A stretch of DNA of 64,000 nucleotides, from NCBI RefSeq assembly GCF_039839785.1, contig NZ_JBDOQT010000002.1, forward strand, positions 558,001 to 622,000, read 5' to 3'. Below are positions 1-8,435 of the stretch, one piece after another. Numbering within the stretch: the first letter of the stretch is position 1; every line of letters starts with the position of its first letter. Position numbers and translations under genes: made by a program. Source of the DNA: Pelagibius sp. CAU 1746 (GTDB lineage Bacteria; Pseudomonadota; Alphaproteobacteria; Kiloniellales; Kiloniellaceae). A model generated the notes under the pieces. The model did not search any database. It was not told the origin of the DNA and was given only the letters and a program-made list of their open reading frames with translations.

Positions 1-260
1 GGCACCCGATTCACCGGCGGACACATTTGATGAAACTCTTTACCCGTCGCTACCATGAGTTCCCTCCGGACACCTGTTCTGTTTTCTGCGCGCGGGTTTT
101 CTCCCGCGTCGCTCTTCCCCCGCCGGGCGGTCCATACCCGGGCAGGAGGCCGCGCCCCACCGGCGGCGGACAGGCCCCCGACCGGGCCCTGGAACATGAT
201 AACGCGCGAGGGGAACGACCGGAAGTCCCGCCTGGAGGGGCGCCGCCGGCCCGGAATTCC
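1..260. other. Window edge, no supportable gene
   Basis: I see no protein here that resembles a known family. Open frames exist on both strands but have the low-complexity Arg/Pro/Gly composition of non-coding GC-rich DNA. The lipoprotein gene on the minus strand ends at 261, so this stretch is probably its 3' flank. A short inverted repeat (CGGG/CCCG arms) near 98-115 is too weak to call a terminator. Confidence 0.4.
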
Positions 261-773
261 CTAGATTCGCTGTCCGGGAGACTGGCGCCTTCCCAGCAGG
301 GAGAAGGTACCCTCGGATTCATAAGGGGCGCTGCGCCGGACCAGGCTGTCGAAGTAGGCGGTCCCGGAGATGCGGTAGTCGAGATCGCCGCGCTCGGCCA
401 GCAACTGCATCTGGCGGACCAACTCCACCAAAGTGGTCGAGGCGACCACGGAGAGCCGCCCCTCGCCGAGGCGCGGCACCGTGATCTTCTCGTTGGAGAA
501 GCCGCGGGCGAAGTCCTCGCCGTTGACCTCGAGATCGAAGGTCAGGCCGTCCAGCGGCAGGTCGAAATCGTTGGGGTTGCCGACCCGCAGGTCGATCTCG
601 AAGCGCTGCTCGAAGACGCTGCTCTCCAAGAGGCGCAGATCGACGACGCGCACCTCAGGGGCGACCGGCGCGGCACCGCTGCAGGCGGCGAGCGCCAGCA
701 GCAGCGCCGCCGCCGCCCAGCCGCCGAGACCGGGCACCGCTGCCCGCAGCCCCCTGGTCAGGACCCGCTTCAA
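261..773 (-). CDS. LEA14/WHy-domain-like lipoprotein
   Basis: About 170 residues. The N-terminus has a basic start, a hydrophobic stretch and a lipobox ending LALAAC, so it should be an acylated envelope lipoprotein. The mature part (VRVVDLRLLE..., then RVGNPNDFDLPLDGLTFDLEVNG) has the Asn-Pro-Asn pattern of the water-stress/hypersensitive-response (LEA14-type) beta-sandwich. I chose a TTG start at 773 because it overlaps the TGA of the upstream AsmA gene (TTGA) and puts the signal peptide at the N-terminus. Longer in-frame starts only add a low-complexity Arg/Gly extension. Coupling to the AsmA gene suggests a shared envelope role. The molecular function is unknown. Confidence 0.7.
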   Translation of the reverse strand: MKRVLTRGLRAAVPGLGGWAAAALLLALAACSGAAPVAPEVRVVDLRLLESSVFEQRFEIDLRVGNPNDFDLPLDGLTFDLEVNGEDFARGFSNEKITVPRLGEGRLSVVASTTLVELVRQMQLLAERGDLDYRISGTAYFDSLVRRSAPYESEGTFSLLGRRQSPGQRI

Positions 774-2809
774 TTCCCGAAGAGACCCTTCTTCAGATCC
801 AGCGGCGAGCTGGAGCCGCTGTCGCCGTCGCCCGAGCCGCCCGGCACCAGGCCTTCCAGCAGTCCCTTGGCACCTTCCTCGTTCTGCAGCTTCTCCATGA
901 CGGCGCCCGGGTCCTTGATCTGCTCCTTCAGGGCACCGGCAAGGTCGGGCTTGTAGGAGAGGTCGCTCCACGGGCCGGAAACCTTGATCGGCACCGCCAC
1001 ACCCGCCAGGTCCGACTGGCCGCCCTGGCCTTCCAAGGAACCGACGAGCTTCGGCTTGACCGTGTAGTCGACGGTGCGCGGCGGCAGCGGCACCGTGCCG
1101 GCACCGGTCATGCGCACCAGCGGCGCAACCATCGTGAGGTCGTCGTTGGTGACGATGCCCTTGGCGATCTTGAAGGTGCCGGAGAGTTCCGCGAAGTCGG
1201 TGGCCTGGGCCTCATCGAAAGAACTCTCGATGGCGGCCACCGAGATGTTGCGCATCATCGCCGCCAGGTTGATCCCCTTGATCGCGCCATCGCGGAAAAC
1301 CACCGCGCCGTTGCCGTTCAGGTTGGAGACCAGCTCGCGCTGTGTGCCGCCGCTCGACTTCACCGAGACTTTGCTCTCGGTAGTGCCGAGGATGCGGTCG
1401 AACTTGGCGAGGTCGTTGAGAAAGGGACCGGCCTGGAAGTTCGCCAGATCGAAGTCGGCGGCCAAAGACGGCTTGCCGCTGCTGCCGTCGACGGTGATCT
1501 TCCCTTTGCCGGCACCGTCGTAGAGCTGCATTTCCGCCAGATCCGCGGTCAGCTTGCTGTCCTTCAGGATCACGGCGAGGCTGCTTTTTCCGATCTTCAC
1601 GTCCTTGAAAAGGATGCCGCCGGCGTTGAAGGCCAGGTCAGCGTTCAGCAGGCCCAGGGCCGAAACGTCGATGGGATCGTCGCTCCAGTCGCCGCCGCCA
1701 GCCGTCCCGCCGCCGCTGCCGCCGCTCGCGCCGCCGCCCGAACCGCCGGCCGCCGCGCCTTCCTGCTCCGGCGGCAGGTAGGGATTGACGTTCAGTTCCT
1801 CGACGTTCAACTCGGCCTTGATGAAGGGCTTGGCCCCCGTCGCGTCGACGGAAAAGAGGCCGTCGCCGTTGATCTCATCCAGCCGTATCTTGGCATTGGT
1901 CAGGGCGACCTTGGCCCCCACCATCTCCAGTTCGCCGGCGATGTTGAAGGGCCCCAGTCCGTCGCCCGGGAAGTCCAGCGGCTGGCCGGCCCAGGCCGCG
2001 AGCTCGCGGATCGAAGGCACGTCCAGCGCCAGGGCGCCCTGCAGCCCCAGGGCGCCGGCGTTGCGCGCCGCGCCGTCGAAGGAGAAGGTCACCGGGGCCG
2101 AGTCCACCTTCATGGCCAGCTTGCTGGTCTCGCCGGACATCAGCGCCTGCGGGCTCTCCGCATCGATCTCCAAGGACACTTTCTGGCTGTTCCAGACGGC
2201 CGAGCCCTCGGCCGCGAAGGGCGACGTCAGGCTGGGCAGCGACAGCTCCATGTTCACATCGCTGACCTTGAACTCCTGGCCGCCCTGGTGGTCGATGTAG
2301 GTCAGGGTGCCGTCCACCAGGCGCACGTCGCCCAAGCGCAGCTCCTTCAGGCTGCCGCCGGCGTCAGCCGCCCCGCCGGTGCCGGAGCTGCCACCGCCGT
2401 CGCCCGAGGGCGCCGCGGCCGCGGTGTCGAGCTGCCAGTTGGGGCGACCGTTCTTGTCGACCTCAAGCGTGATGACCGGCTTATCGAGGATGAAACGGTC
2501 GATGGCCACCTCGCCGCTGAGCAGCGGCAGGATCTGCAGGGCGACGTCGAGACGGTCGATGGTCGCCATCTCCGGCGTGGAGGCGCCGGGCGCGTTGGCG
2601 AAACCGACGTTCTCCACGGAAACCGCGAGCGAAGGCAGCAGCGACAGCGAGATGCCGCCGTCGATACGCAGGTCGCGCCCGGTCTGTTCCTTCACCCGAG
2701 CCTGGATCTCGCCCTTGTAGCTCTCGAGCGGGACGAGCATGGGGACGACGATGACCGCGACGATCAGCAGCAGCACGATCACGCCGAGACCGATGAGCAG
2801 CTTCTTCAT
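770..2809 (-). CDS. AsmA family protein
   Basis: 679 residues. One N-terminal membrane segment (about residues 4-27) is followed by the AsmA N-terminal region (LESYKGEIQARVKEQTGRDL, then repeated beta-rich segments such as IDRLDVALQILPLLSGEVAID). A Gly/Ser/Ala-rich linker lies at about residues 346-376, and the conserved AsmA C-terminal region contains DGAIKGINLAAMMRN. Family members are inner-membrane-anchored periplasmic proteins linked to outer-membrane assembly and inter-membrane lipid transport. The length is typical. It is translationally coupled to the downstream lipoprotein gene. Substrate and partners are not visible from sequence. Confidence 0.88.
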   Translation of the reverse strand: MKKLLIGLGVIVLLLIVAVIVVPMLVPLESYKGEIQARVKEQTGRDLRIDGGISLSLLPSLAVSVENVGFANAPGASTPEMATIDRLDVALQILPLLSGEVAIDRFILDKPVITLEVDKNGRPNWQLDTAAAAPSGDGGGSSGTGGAADAGGSLKELRLGDVRLVDGTLTYIDHQGGQEFKVSDVNMELSLPSLTSPFAAEGSAVWNSQKVSLEIDAESPQALMSGETSKLAMKVDSAPVTFSFDGAARNAGALGLQGALALDVPSIRELAAWAGQPLDFPGDGLGPFNIAGELEMVGAKVALTNAKIRLDEINGDGLFSVDATGAKPFIKAELNVEELNVNPYLPPEQEGAAAGGSGGGASGGSGGGTAGGGDWSDDPIDVSALGLLNADLAFNAGGILFKDVKIGKSSLAVILKDSKLTADLAEMQLYDGAGKGKITVDGSSGKPSLAADFDLANFQAGPFLNDLAKFDRILGTTESKVSVKSSGGTQRELVSNLNGNGAVVFRDGAIKGINLAAMMRNISVAAIESSFDEAQATDFAELSGTFKIAKGIVTNDDLTMVAPLVRMTGAGTVPLPPRTVDYTVKPKLVGSLEGQGGQSDLAGVAVPIKVSGPWSDLSYKPDLAGALKEQIKDPGAVMEKLQNEEGAKGLLEGLVPGGSGDGDSGSSSPLDLKKGLFGN

Positions 2810-2908
2810 ACCTGTATGACCTCCTATCGCGGCGCGGCGCCCGTGGCGGCCGCACCATTGTCCCCCGGGAACGGAATACGCTTAATCATCTGTTTTGCAA
2901 GCAGTTTT

Positions 2909-2941
2909 GGGAAAGCGCGCCGATCCCCCGCGCGCCTTCCC
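2909..2941 (-). terminator. Strong hairpin downstream of mscS-like gene
   Basis: The 12-base arms 2909-2920 and 2930-2941 pair completely with one G-U, around a 9-base loop. It sits between the end of the MscS gene and the start of the AsmA gene on the same strand. No T-run follows on the minus strand, so this is not a textbook intrinsic terminator. It may act as a transcription attenuator or as 3'-end protection. Confidence 0.4.
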
Positions 2942-2954
2942 CACCTGCACAATG

Positions 2955-3788
2955 TCACTGCGCCGCCTGCGGCGCGTTCATGTGAACCGTACGCTGCGGA
3001 TAGGGGATAGAGATGTTCTCCGCGTCCATGCGGTTCTTCAGGTTCTTCGTCAAATCGAATTTCAGGCCCCAATAGTCGGCGGCATTGCACCAGACCCGCA
3101 CGGTGAAGTTCACCGAGCTGTCGCCCAGGTCGGTCACCGCCGCCATGGGCGCCGGCTCGGCCTGCACGCGCGAGTCCTTCTTGCACTCGTCGACGATGGC
3201 CGCCAGCGCCCGGTCGATGTCGTCTTCGTAGGCAATGCCGATGACGATGTCGACGCGGCGTGTCGGGTGGAACGAATAGTTCCTGATGGCCGAGCCCCAG
3301 AGCTGGGAATTCGGCGCGATGATCTGCACGTTGTCCGGAGTGGCCAGCTCGGTGACGAAAAGGGTGATGCCCTTCACCGTCCCGGCCAGGCCGCCGCCTT
3401 CGATGTAGTCGCCGATCTTGAAGGGACGGAACAGCAGCAGCATGACCCCGGCGGCGACATTGCTCAGCGTGCCCTGCAGGGCCAGGCCGATCGCCAGGCC
3501 GGCGGCGCCAACGACCGCTATGAAGCTGGTGGTCTGCACCCCGAACTGGGCCAGCACCGCAATGATGGTGAAGACCACCACGGCGTAGTAGGCGAGGCTG
3601 GAGAAGAACCCCCGGAGCGTTTCGTCGACCTTCTGCACCCGCGCGAGGGCCGATCTGACGCTGCTCCTCACCCGCCCGGCGATAATGAAGCCGATAACAA
3701 GTATCACTATGGCGCCGACCACGCTCAGCCCATAGGTGGTGATCAGCCCAACGACCAGGCCCCAAACCTCTTCTGCGGATTGTTCCAT
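2955..3788 (-). CDS. mscS: Small-conductance mechanosensitive channel (MscS family)
   Basis: 277 residues, close to E. coli MscS. Three hydrophobic segments lie in the first 130 residues. The third carries the pore-helix pattern GAAGLAIGLALQGTLSNVAAG, followed by the beta domain (FRPFKIGDYIEGGGLAGTVKGI) and a C-terminal alpha/beta domain ending in IPYPQRTVH. The inner-membrane channel opens on hypo-osmotic shock to release solutes. An AGGGG ribosome site lies just upstream of the ATG. It reads in the same direction as AsmA but with a 145-base gap and a hairpin between them, so it is probably a separate unit. Confidence 0.95.
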   Translation of the reverse strand: MEQSAEEVWGLVVGLITTYGLSVVGAIVILVIGFIIAGRVRSSVRSALARVQKVDETLRGFFSSLAYYAVVVFTIIAVLAQFGVQTTSFIAVVGAAGLAIGLALQGTLSNVAAGVMLLLFRPFKIGDYIEGGGLAGTVKGITLFVTELATPDNVQIIAPNSQLWGSAIRNYSFHPTRRVDIVIGIAYEDDIDRALAAIVDECKKDSRVQAEPAPMAAVTDLGDSSVNFTVRVWCNAADYWGLKFDLTKNLKNRMDAENISIPYPQRTVHMNAPQAAQ

Positions 3789-4117
3789 CTAATGTCCCCT
3801 AACTGGCATGGCCTCCGCCATGCTGAAGTTGCGATCCGGACGCGCGAACCAGCGCCCCGGAACCACGCATCGACCGTGCCGCGGCCCCCACGGCACCCTA
3901 CCCAACCGCCGCCCGCCAGCCATGAAGCCAGTCAATACACGCCGCAGTTATCCTGGCGCCATTCTAAACAAAGAAATGGGGGAGTTTGAATAGCACGCTT
4001 AGAGCTAAGCCGAAAATCCACCCAACTACCGCAGAGTCTTGCGGCAGCACTAGAGCCCGGACCGGCACGCCGATCCAAAAACAATTCTGTGACGAATCAC
4101 AACCTTAAGGGGCAGCC
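3789..4117. other. Intergenic region between cobB 3' end and mscS 5' end
   Basis: 329 bases with no credible gene. It should hold the mscS promoter near its left end. An inverted repeat TGTGA-CGAA-TCACA lies at 4088-4101. Its half-sites match Crp but the spacer is 4, not 6. A 7-base AT-containing stem, CTTAAGG/CCTTAAG (4104-4110 with 4116-4122), overlaps the cobB stop codon and may mark transcript end, but no T-run follows. Confidence 0.45.
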
Positions 4118-5473
4118 TTAAGAAGCGGCCGCGCCGTCGATCAGGTGCAGAAAAGAGCCGAAAATCGGCCCCCGGCGCTGCCCGACCCGCACCGCGCCGC
4201 CGCCCTCCGCCGTACGCACCTCGAAAAGCGCCGTCTCCGCGGGCCCTTCGGCGCCCAGGACCCGGGCGTAGTGAAACTCGTGGGCGCGGAAGGCCGCGTC
4301 GGCGCGTCCCAGCGGTCCCGCCGCCAGCAGCGTCGCGCGGCGGTAGCCCAGATGGCGCTCGGGCACCATGAAGGAGCTCTCCAGAGGCAGCAATCCGGCC
4401 ATGGCGTGGCGCTGCCCGTCAGTGTCCTCAAGCCCCTGGCCCAGGACCATGTAGCCGCCACACTCCCCATAGACCGCCGCGGCGCGGGCCGCCGCGGCGC
4501 GCAAGCCAGCCAGGAAGCCGTCATTGCCCGCCAGCCGCCCGGCGTGAAGCTCCGGATAGCCGCCCGGCAGATAGACGGCGTCGGCCGCCGCCGGCGGCGC
4601 TTCGTCGGCCAACGGCGAAAAGAAGGAGACCTCGGCCCCGGCATGGCGCCAGGCATCGAGCAGCAACGGATAGGCGAAGGAAAACGCCAGGTCCCGCGCC
4701 ACCGCGATGCGCTGGCCCAGCGGCGGAACCGGCGGCACGAAACCATCCCTTGCGGCAGCGGCAATCTTCGCCGGCCGCGCCGCCGCGCCCAGCGCCGCCA
4801 CATCGACACCCGCCGCCACCGCCGCCGCTGCCGCCTCCAGGAAGTCCTCCAGAGCCTTGTCCTCCCCGGCCTGCACCAGACCCAGGTGGCGCGACGGCCG
4901 CGCCAGCGCCGCGTCGCGGCCCAGGGCCCCGAAGACCTTGATCCCGGCGCCCTCGCAAGCCGCGCGCAGCAGGGTCTCATGGCGCGCACCGGCCACGTTG
5001 TTGAGAATCACCCCGGCCAGCGGCACGGCGGGGTGAAAGCCGGCGAAGCCCGCCACCAAGGCGGCAACCGAGGCGCCCATGCCCTTGCAGTCGACCGCCA
5101 GCACCACCGGCCAGCCGGTCAGCGCCGCCACCTCCGCGGTGGACCCGGCGGCCAGGCCCAGCGGCCCGGACAGCGGCGCCCCGTCGAAAAGGCCCATGAC
5201 CCCTTCGCCGATCAGCAGTTCCGCCCCCGCCCCCGCCCGCGCCACCGCAGCCGCCAGGGTTTCCGGGCGCATGGCCCAGGAATCCAGGTTGATGCAGGGC
5301 CGCCCGCTGGCGGCCTGGTGGAAGGCGGGGTCGATGTAGTCCGGGCCGGCCTTCACCGAGGCAACGGCCCGGCCCCGATTGCGCAAGCAGCGCAGCAGCG
5401 CCAGGGTCAGCGTGGTCTTGCCGCTGCCCGAGGCCGGGGCCGCGACGAGCAGGCCCGCAGCTCCGTCAGACAT
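4118..5473 (-). CDS. cobB: Cobyrinate/hydrogenobyrinate a,c-diamide synthase
   Basis: 451 residues. It amidates the a and c carboxylates of the corrin ring using glutamine and ATP. The N-terminal half has a P-loop (PASGSGKTT, about residues 13-21) and the KAGPDYIDPAFH motif. The C-terminal half is a class I glutaminase-like domain with YLPGGYPELHAG and the catalytic Cys in GECGGYM (about residue 338), then RHLGYR and a late His. The length is typical of CobB/CbiA. It starts 6 bases after the cobA stop, so the two form one unit read leftward, divergent from cbiD-cobK. Confidence 0.96.
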   Translation of the reverse strand: MSDGAAGLLVAAPASGSGKTTLTLALLRCLRNRGRAVASVKAGPDYIDPAFHQAASGRPCINLDSWAMRPETLAAAVARAGAGAELLIGEGVMGLFDGAPLSGPLGLAAGSTAEVAALTGWPVVLAVDCKGMGASVAALVAGFAGFHPAVPLAGVILNNVAGARHETLLRAACEGAGIKVFGALGRDAALARPSRHLGLVQAGEDKALEDFLEAAAAAVAAGVDVAALGAAARPAKIAAAARDGFVPPVPPLGQRIAVARDLAFSFAYPLLLDAWRHAGAEVSFFSPLADEAPPAAADAVYLPGGYPELHAGRLAGNDGFLAGLRAAAARAAAVYGECGGYMVLGQGLEDTDGQRHAMAGLLPLESSFMVPERHLGYRRATLLAAGPLGRADAAFRAHEFHYARVLGAEGPAETALFEVRTAEGGGAVRVGQRRGPIFGSFLHLIDGAAAS

Positions 5474-5479
5474 CGGGCG

Positions 5480-6319
5480 TCATCCCGTCTCCTGGCGCCG
5501 GCCGAGGCCGAAGGGGTTGGGGTTGAGCACGCGGCCCTGCGCGGCGCCCTGCCAGTCGAGCCCGGCGCGCAGGCGCACCACATCGCCGACGACCACGATG
5601 CAGGGCGGCTCGATGCCCGCCGCGGCGATGTCCTGGGCGCAGGCGCCGAGATTGGTCTCCAGAATCGTCTGCTCCGGCAGCGTCGCCTGGCTGACCACGG
5701 CGACAGGCTCCGAGGGCGCGCGGCCGTGTTCCATCAGCGCGCCGGCGATGGCGGCGATGTGCTTCAGCGCCATGTAGAGGACGATCACCGGCGAGCCCTT
5801 GGCCAACCCCGCCCAGTCGAGGCCGTCGGGCACCGAGCCGCCGACGCCGTGGCCGGTGACGAAGGTGACGGCGGAATTGGTGTCGCGGTGGGTCAGCGGA
5901 ATGCCGGCGTAGGCCAGGCCGCCCAGGCCCGCGGAAATGCCGGGAACGACGCGGAAGGGCACGCCCGCGGCGACCAGGGCCAGGGCCTCCTCCCCGCCGC
6001 GCCCGAAGACGAAGGGGTCGCCGCCTTTCAGGCGCAGCACCCGCTTGCCCTCCTGGGCCAGGCGTACCAGCCGCTGGGAGATGTCGGCCTGCACCGGCGA
6101 GGGCTTGCCGCCGCGCTTGCCGGCATAGATCCTCTCGCAGTCGGGGCGCGCCATGCCAAGGATGGCCGGCCCCACCAGGGCGTCGTAGACCAGGGCGTCG
6201 GCCTGCTTCAGGCCGTTGACGGCGTGCAGGGTCAGCAGCCCCGGGTCTCCGGGACCGGCGCCGACCAGCCACACGCTCCCGGCTTCGAAGGCCGGCAGGG
6301 AAAGTTCGTCCGAATCCAT
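5480..6319 (-). CDS. cobA: Uroporphyrinogen-III C-methyltransferase (SUMT)
   Basis: 279 residues. It makes precorrin-2 from uroporphyrinogen III by SAM-dependent methylation at C2 and C7, the entry step to cobalamin and siroheme. Visible motifs are VWLVGAGPGDPGLLTL at the N-terminus, YDALVG, the VLRLKGGDPFVFGRGGEE loop, VVPGISA and PLTHR. No CysG-type dehydrogenase/chelatase domain is attached, so precorrin-2 can go straight into the corrin pathway. It is followed by cobB with a 6-base gap. Only 70 bases separate its start from that of cbiD, so both promoters must lie in that space. Confidence 0.96.
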   Translation of the reverse strand: MDSDELSLPAFEAGSVWLVGAGPGDPGLLTLHAVNGLKQADALVYDALVGPAILGMARPDCERIYAGKRGGKPSPVQADISQRLVRLAQEGKRVLRLKGGDPFVFGRGGEEALALVAAGVPFRVVPGISAGLGGLAYAGIPLTHRDTNSAVTFVTGHGVGGSVPDGLDWAGLAKGSPVIVLYMALKHIAAIAGALMEHGRAPSEPVAVVSQATLPEQTILETNLGACAQDIAAAGIEPPCIVVVGDVVRLRAGLDWQGAAQGRVLNPNPFGLGRRQETG

Positions 6320-6389
6320 GGAAACTACCCTAGACGCCGCGGTGCGGCTGTCCTAGTCAATGAAAAGCCTCTGCTTGTAAAATAACGAC

Positions 6390-7517
6390 ATGACACGCAA
6401 ACCGGAAGGCGCGTTGCGGCGCGGCTGGACCACGGGAGCCTGCGCCACGGCGGCCACCAAGGCTGCCTACACTGCGCTACTGACCGGACGTTTCCCCGAT
6501 CCGGTGGCCATCACCCTGCCCAAGGGCGAGCAGCCCGCCTTCGCCCTGGCCCGCGAAACCCTGAAAACGGCGGCGGAAGGGGATGGCGGCGAGGCCAGCG
6601 CCGCCATCGTCAAGGACGCCGGCGACGACCCCGACGTCACTCACCTTGCCCTGGTGCAAGCCCGCGTCCGGCACGGGGCGGAAGGCAGCGGCGTCACCTT
6701 CAAGGCCGGCCCCGGCGTCGGCACGGTGACCAAGCCGGGCCTGCCGCTGGCGGTGGGCGAGCCGGCCATCAACCCGGTGCCGCGCCGCATGATGGAGGCG
6801 GTGGTGGCCGAGGTCGCCGCCGACCACGGCGGCAGCGGCGACGTGGAAATCGAAATCTCCATCGACGGCGGCGAGGAACTCGCCAGGAAGACCTGGAACC
6901 CGCGCCTGGGCATCCTGGGCGGCCTGTCGATCCTGGGCACCACCGGAGTGGTGGTGCCCTTCTCCTGTTCCGCCTGGATCCACTCCATCCACCGCGGCAT
7001 CGACGTGGCGCGGGCGACCGGCCTTTCCCATGCCGCCGGCTGCACCGGCTCCACCTCCGAGGCGGCGGTCCAGCGGCTCTACGGCCTGCCCGAGGCCGCG
7101 ATGCTGGATATGGGCGACTTCGCCGGCGGGCTGCTGAAGTACCTGCGGCTGCACCCGCTGCCGCGCCTCACCCTGGCCGGAGGTTTCGGCAAGCTCTGCA
7201 AGCTGGCTGCCGGCCATCTGGATCTTCATTCGGGCCGCAGCCAGGTCGACTTCGATTTGCTGGCGGATCTCCTGAAGGGCCTCGGCGCCAGCGATGCGCT
7301 GGTTACCGAGGCGCGGGGCGCCAACACCGCCAAGCAGGTGCTCGACCTGGCCACGGCCGCCAGGCTGCCGCTGGCCGACGCCGTGGCCGCGCGGGCGCGC
7401 GAGACGGCGCTGGGCGTGCTGGCGCGGCGCGGCGGCGAGGGCGAGACGGCAGTGGAAGTGCTGGTTTTCGATCGGGCTGGCAATCTCGCCGGCAAGGCGG
7501 CAGGGTGGCCCGCGTGA
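6390..7517 (+). CDS. cbiD: Cobalt-precorrin-5B (C1)-methyltransferase CbiD
   Basis: 375 residues. The N-terminal RRGWTTGACATAATKAA and central NPRLGILGGLSILGTTGVVVPFS are signature CbiD segments. CbiD performs C1 methylation linked to loss of acetaldehyde in the oxygen-independent pathway, where aerobic organisms use CobF. In this window it sits beside CobK and with CobN elsewhere, so it serves as the C1 methylase in a mixed pathway. A GTGA overlap couples it to cobK. The start is the ATG after a 70-base divergent gap with cobA. Confidence 0.95.
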   Translation: MTRKPEGALRRGWTTGACATAATKAAYTALLTGRFPDPVAITLPKGEQPAFALARETLKTAAEGDGGEASAAIVKDAGDDPDVTHLALVQARVRHGAEGSGVTFKAGPGVGTVTKPGLPLAVGEPAINPVPRRMMEAVVAEVAADHGGSGDVEIEISIDGGEELARKTWNPRLGILGGLSILGTTGVVVPFSCSAWIHSIHRGIDVARATGLSHAAGCTGSTSEAAVQRLYGLPEAAMLDMGDFAGGLLKYLRLHPLPRLTLAGGFGKLCKLAAGHLDLHSGRSQVDFDLLADLLKGLGASDALVTEARGANTAKQVLDLATAARLPLADAVAARARETALGVLARRGGEGETAVEVLVFDRAGNLAGKAAGWPA

Positions 7518-8278
7518 GCGAAGAGACCATCACCAAGCCGCGGCGGATCCTGCTGCTGGGCGGCACCGGCGACTCCCGCGTCCTGGCCGAGCGTCTCGCG
7601 GGGCGCGGCGACGTGGAAGTGATCTCCTCGCTTGCCGGGCGCACCGAGCAGCCGGCGCCCCTGCCCGGCGCCCTGCGCATCGGCGGCTTCGGCGGCGTCG
7701 CGGCCCTGGCCGACTTCCTGACGCGCGAAGGCATCGACCTGCTGGTGGACGCCACCCACCCCTACGCCGCGCGCATCACCGACAACGCCGCCGCCGCCTG
7801 CCGGCGCGCCGGCACGCCGCGCCTGCTGGTCGAGCGCCCGCCCTGGCAGAAGCGGCCCGGCGACGACTGGATTTCCGTGCCCGATACCGAGGCCGCGGCC
7901 AAGGCCCTGCGGGGATTGGCCGAACGCGTCTTTCTCGCGGTCGGCCGCGGCGAGTTGGAGGCCTTCGCGGGGCTGCCGGACATCTGGTTCCTGGTGCGCA
8001 CGGTCGACGCGCCCGGCGGCAGGCTGCCGCTCGAGAACTACGAGGTGGTGTTGGGCCGCGGCCCCTTCGAGGCCAACGGCGAGCGGGCGCTGTTCCTGCT
8101 GCACGGCATCCAGGCCCTGGTCACCAAGAACTCCGGCGGCGAGGCGACCTACGCCAAGATCGCCGTGGCCCGCGAACTGGGCCTGCCGGTGGTGATGATC
8201 GAGCGCCCGGCGCACGCGGACGGCGAGACGGCGCATTCGGTCGAGGAAGCTTTGGGGTGGATCGAGGCGCGGCTGTAA
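7514..8278 (+). CDS. cobK: Precorrin-6A reductase
   Basis: About 254 residues. An NAD(P)H-dependent reductase of the corrin ring (CobK/CbiJ). The nucleotide-binding start RILLLGGTGDSRVLAERLA, the DATHPYAARITDNA motif and the late TKNSGGEATYAKI segment are diagnostic. I prefer the GTG at 7514, which overlaps the cbiD TGA and has AGGGTGG five bases upstream. An in-frame GTG at 7505 is an alternative that adds three residues. It is the last gene of the cbiD-cobK unit. Aerobic CobK and anaerobic CbiJ are homologous, so sequence alone does not say which substrate (metal-free or cobalt-bound) is used. Confidence 0.95.
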   Translation: MSEETITKPRRILLLGGTGDSRVLAERLAGRGDVEVISSLAGRTEQPAPLPGALRIGGFGGVAALADFLTREGIDLLVDATHPYAARITDNAAAACRRAGTPRLLVERPPWQKRPGDDWISVPDTEAAAKALRGLAERVFLAVGRGELEAFAGLPDIWFLVRTVDAPGGRLPLENYEVVLGRGPFEANGERALFLLHGIQALVTKNSGGEATYAKIAVARELGLPVVMIERPAHADGETAHSVEEALGWIEARL

Positions 8279-8435
8279 GCCCAAAGCCCGGGTGTCGCTT
8301 CCTTCAACCCACACGTTGGCCGCTGAAATTCGCCTGCACGCCAGGGTCGCGCGCGCCGGCCCCGGCGGCGCCCCCCGGCCACTTCACATGGATTCGCGGC
8401 AGCGCCTGTTCTAGGCTCCTGGTCTGGGAGGCCGC

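Noticed and set aside
1-260. Start-to-end open frames at the left edge
   Set aside because: Residue composition is typical of non-coding GC-rich DNA, with no ribosome site or family motif.
4088-4101. Possible Crp (cAMP) site TGTGA-CGAA-TCACA
   Set aside because: Half-sites are perfect, but the spacer is 4 rather than the required 6 and it lies far from the mscS start. Kept only as a note despite two cyclases in the window.
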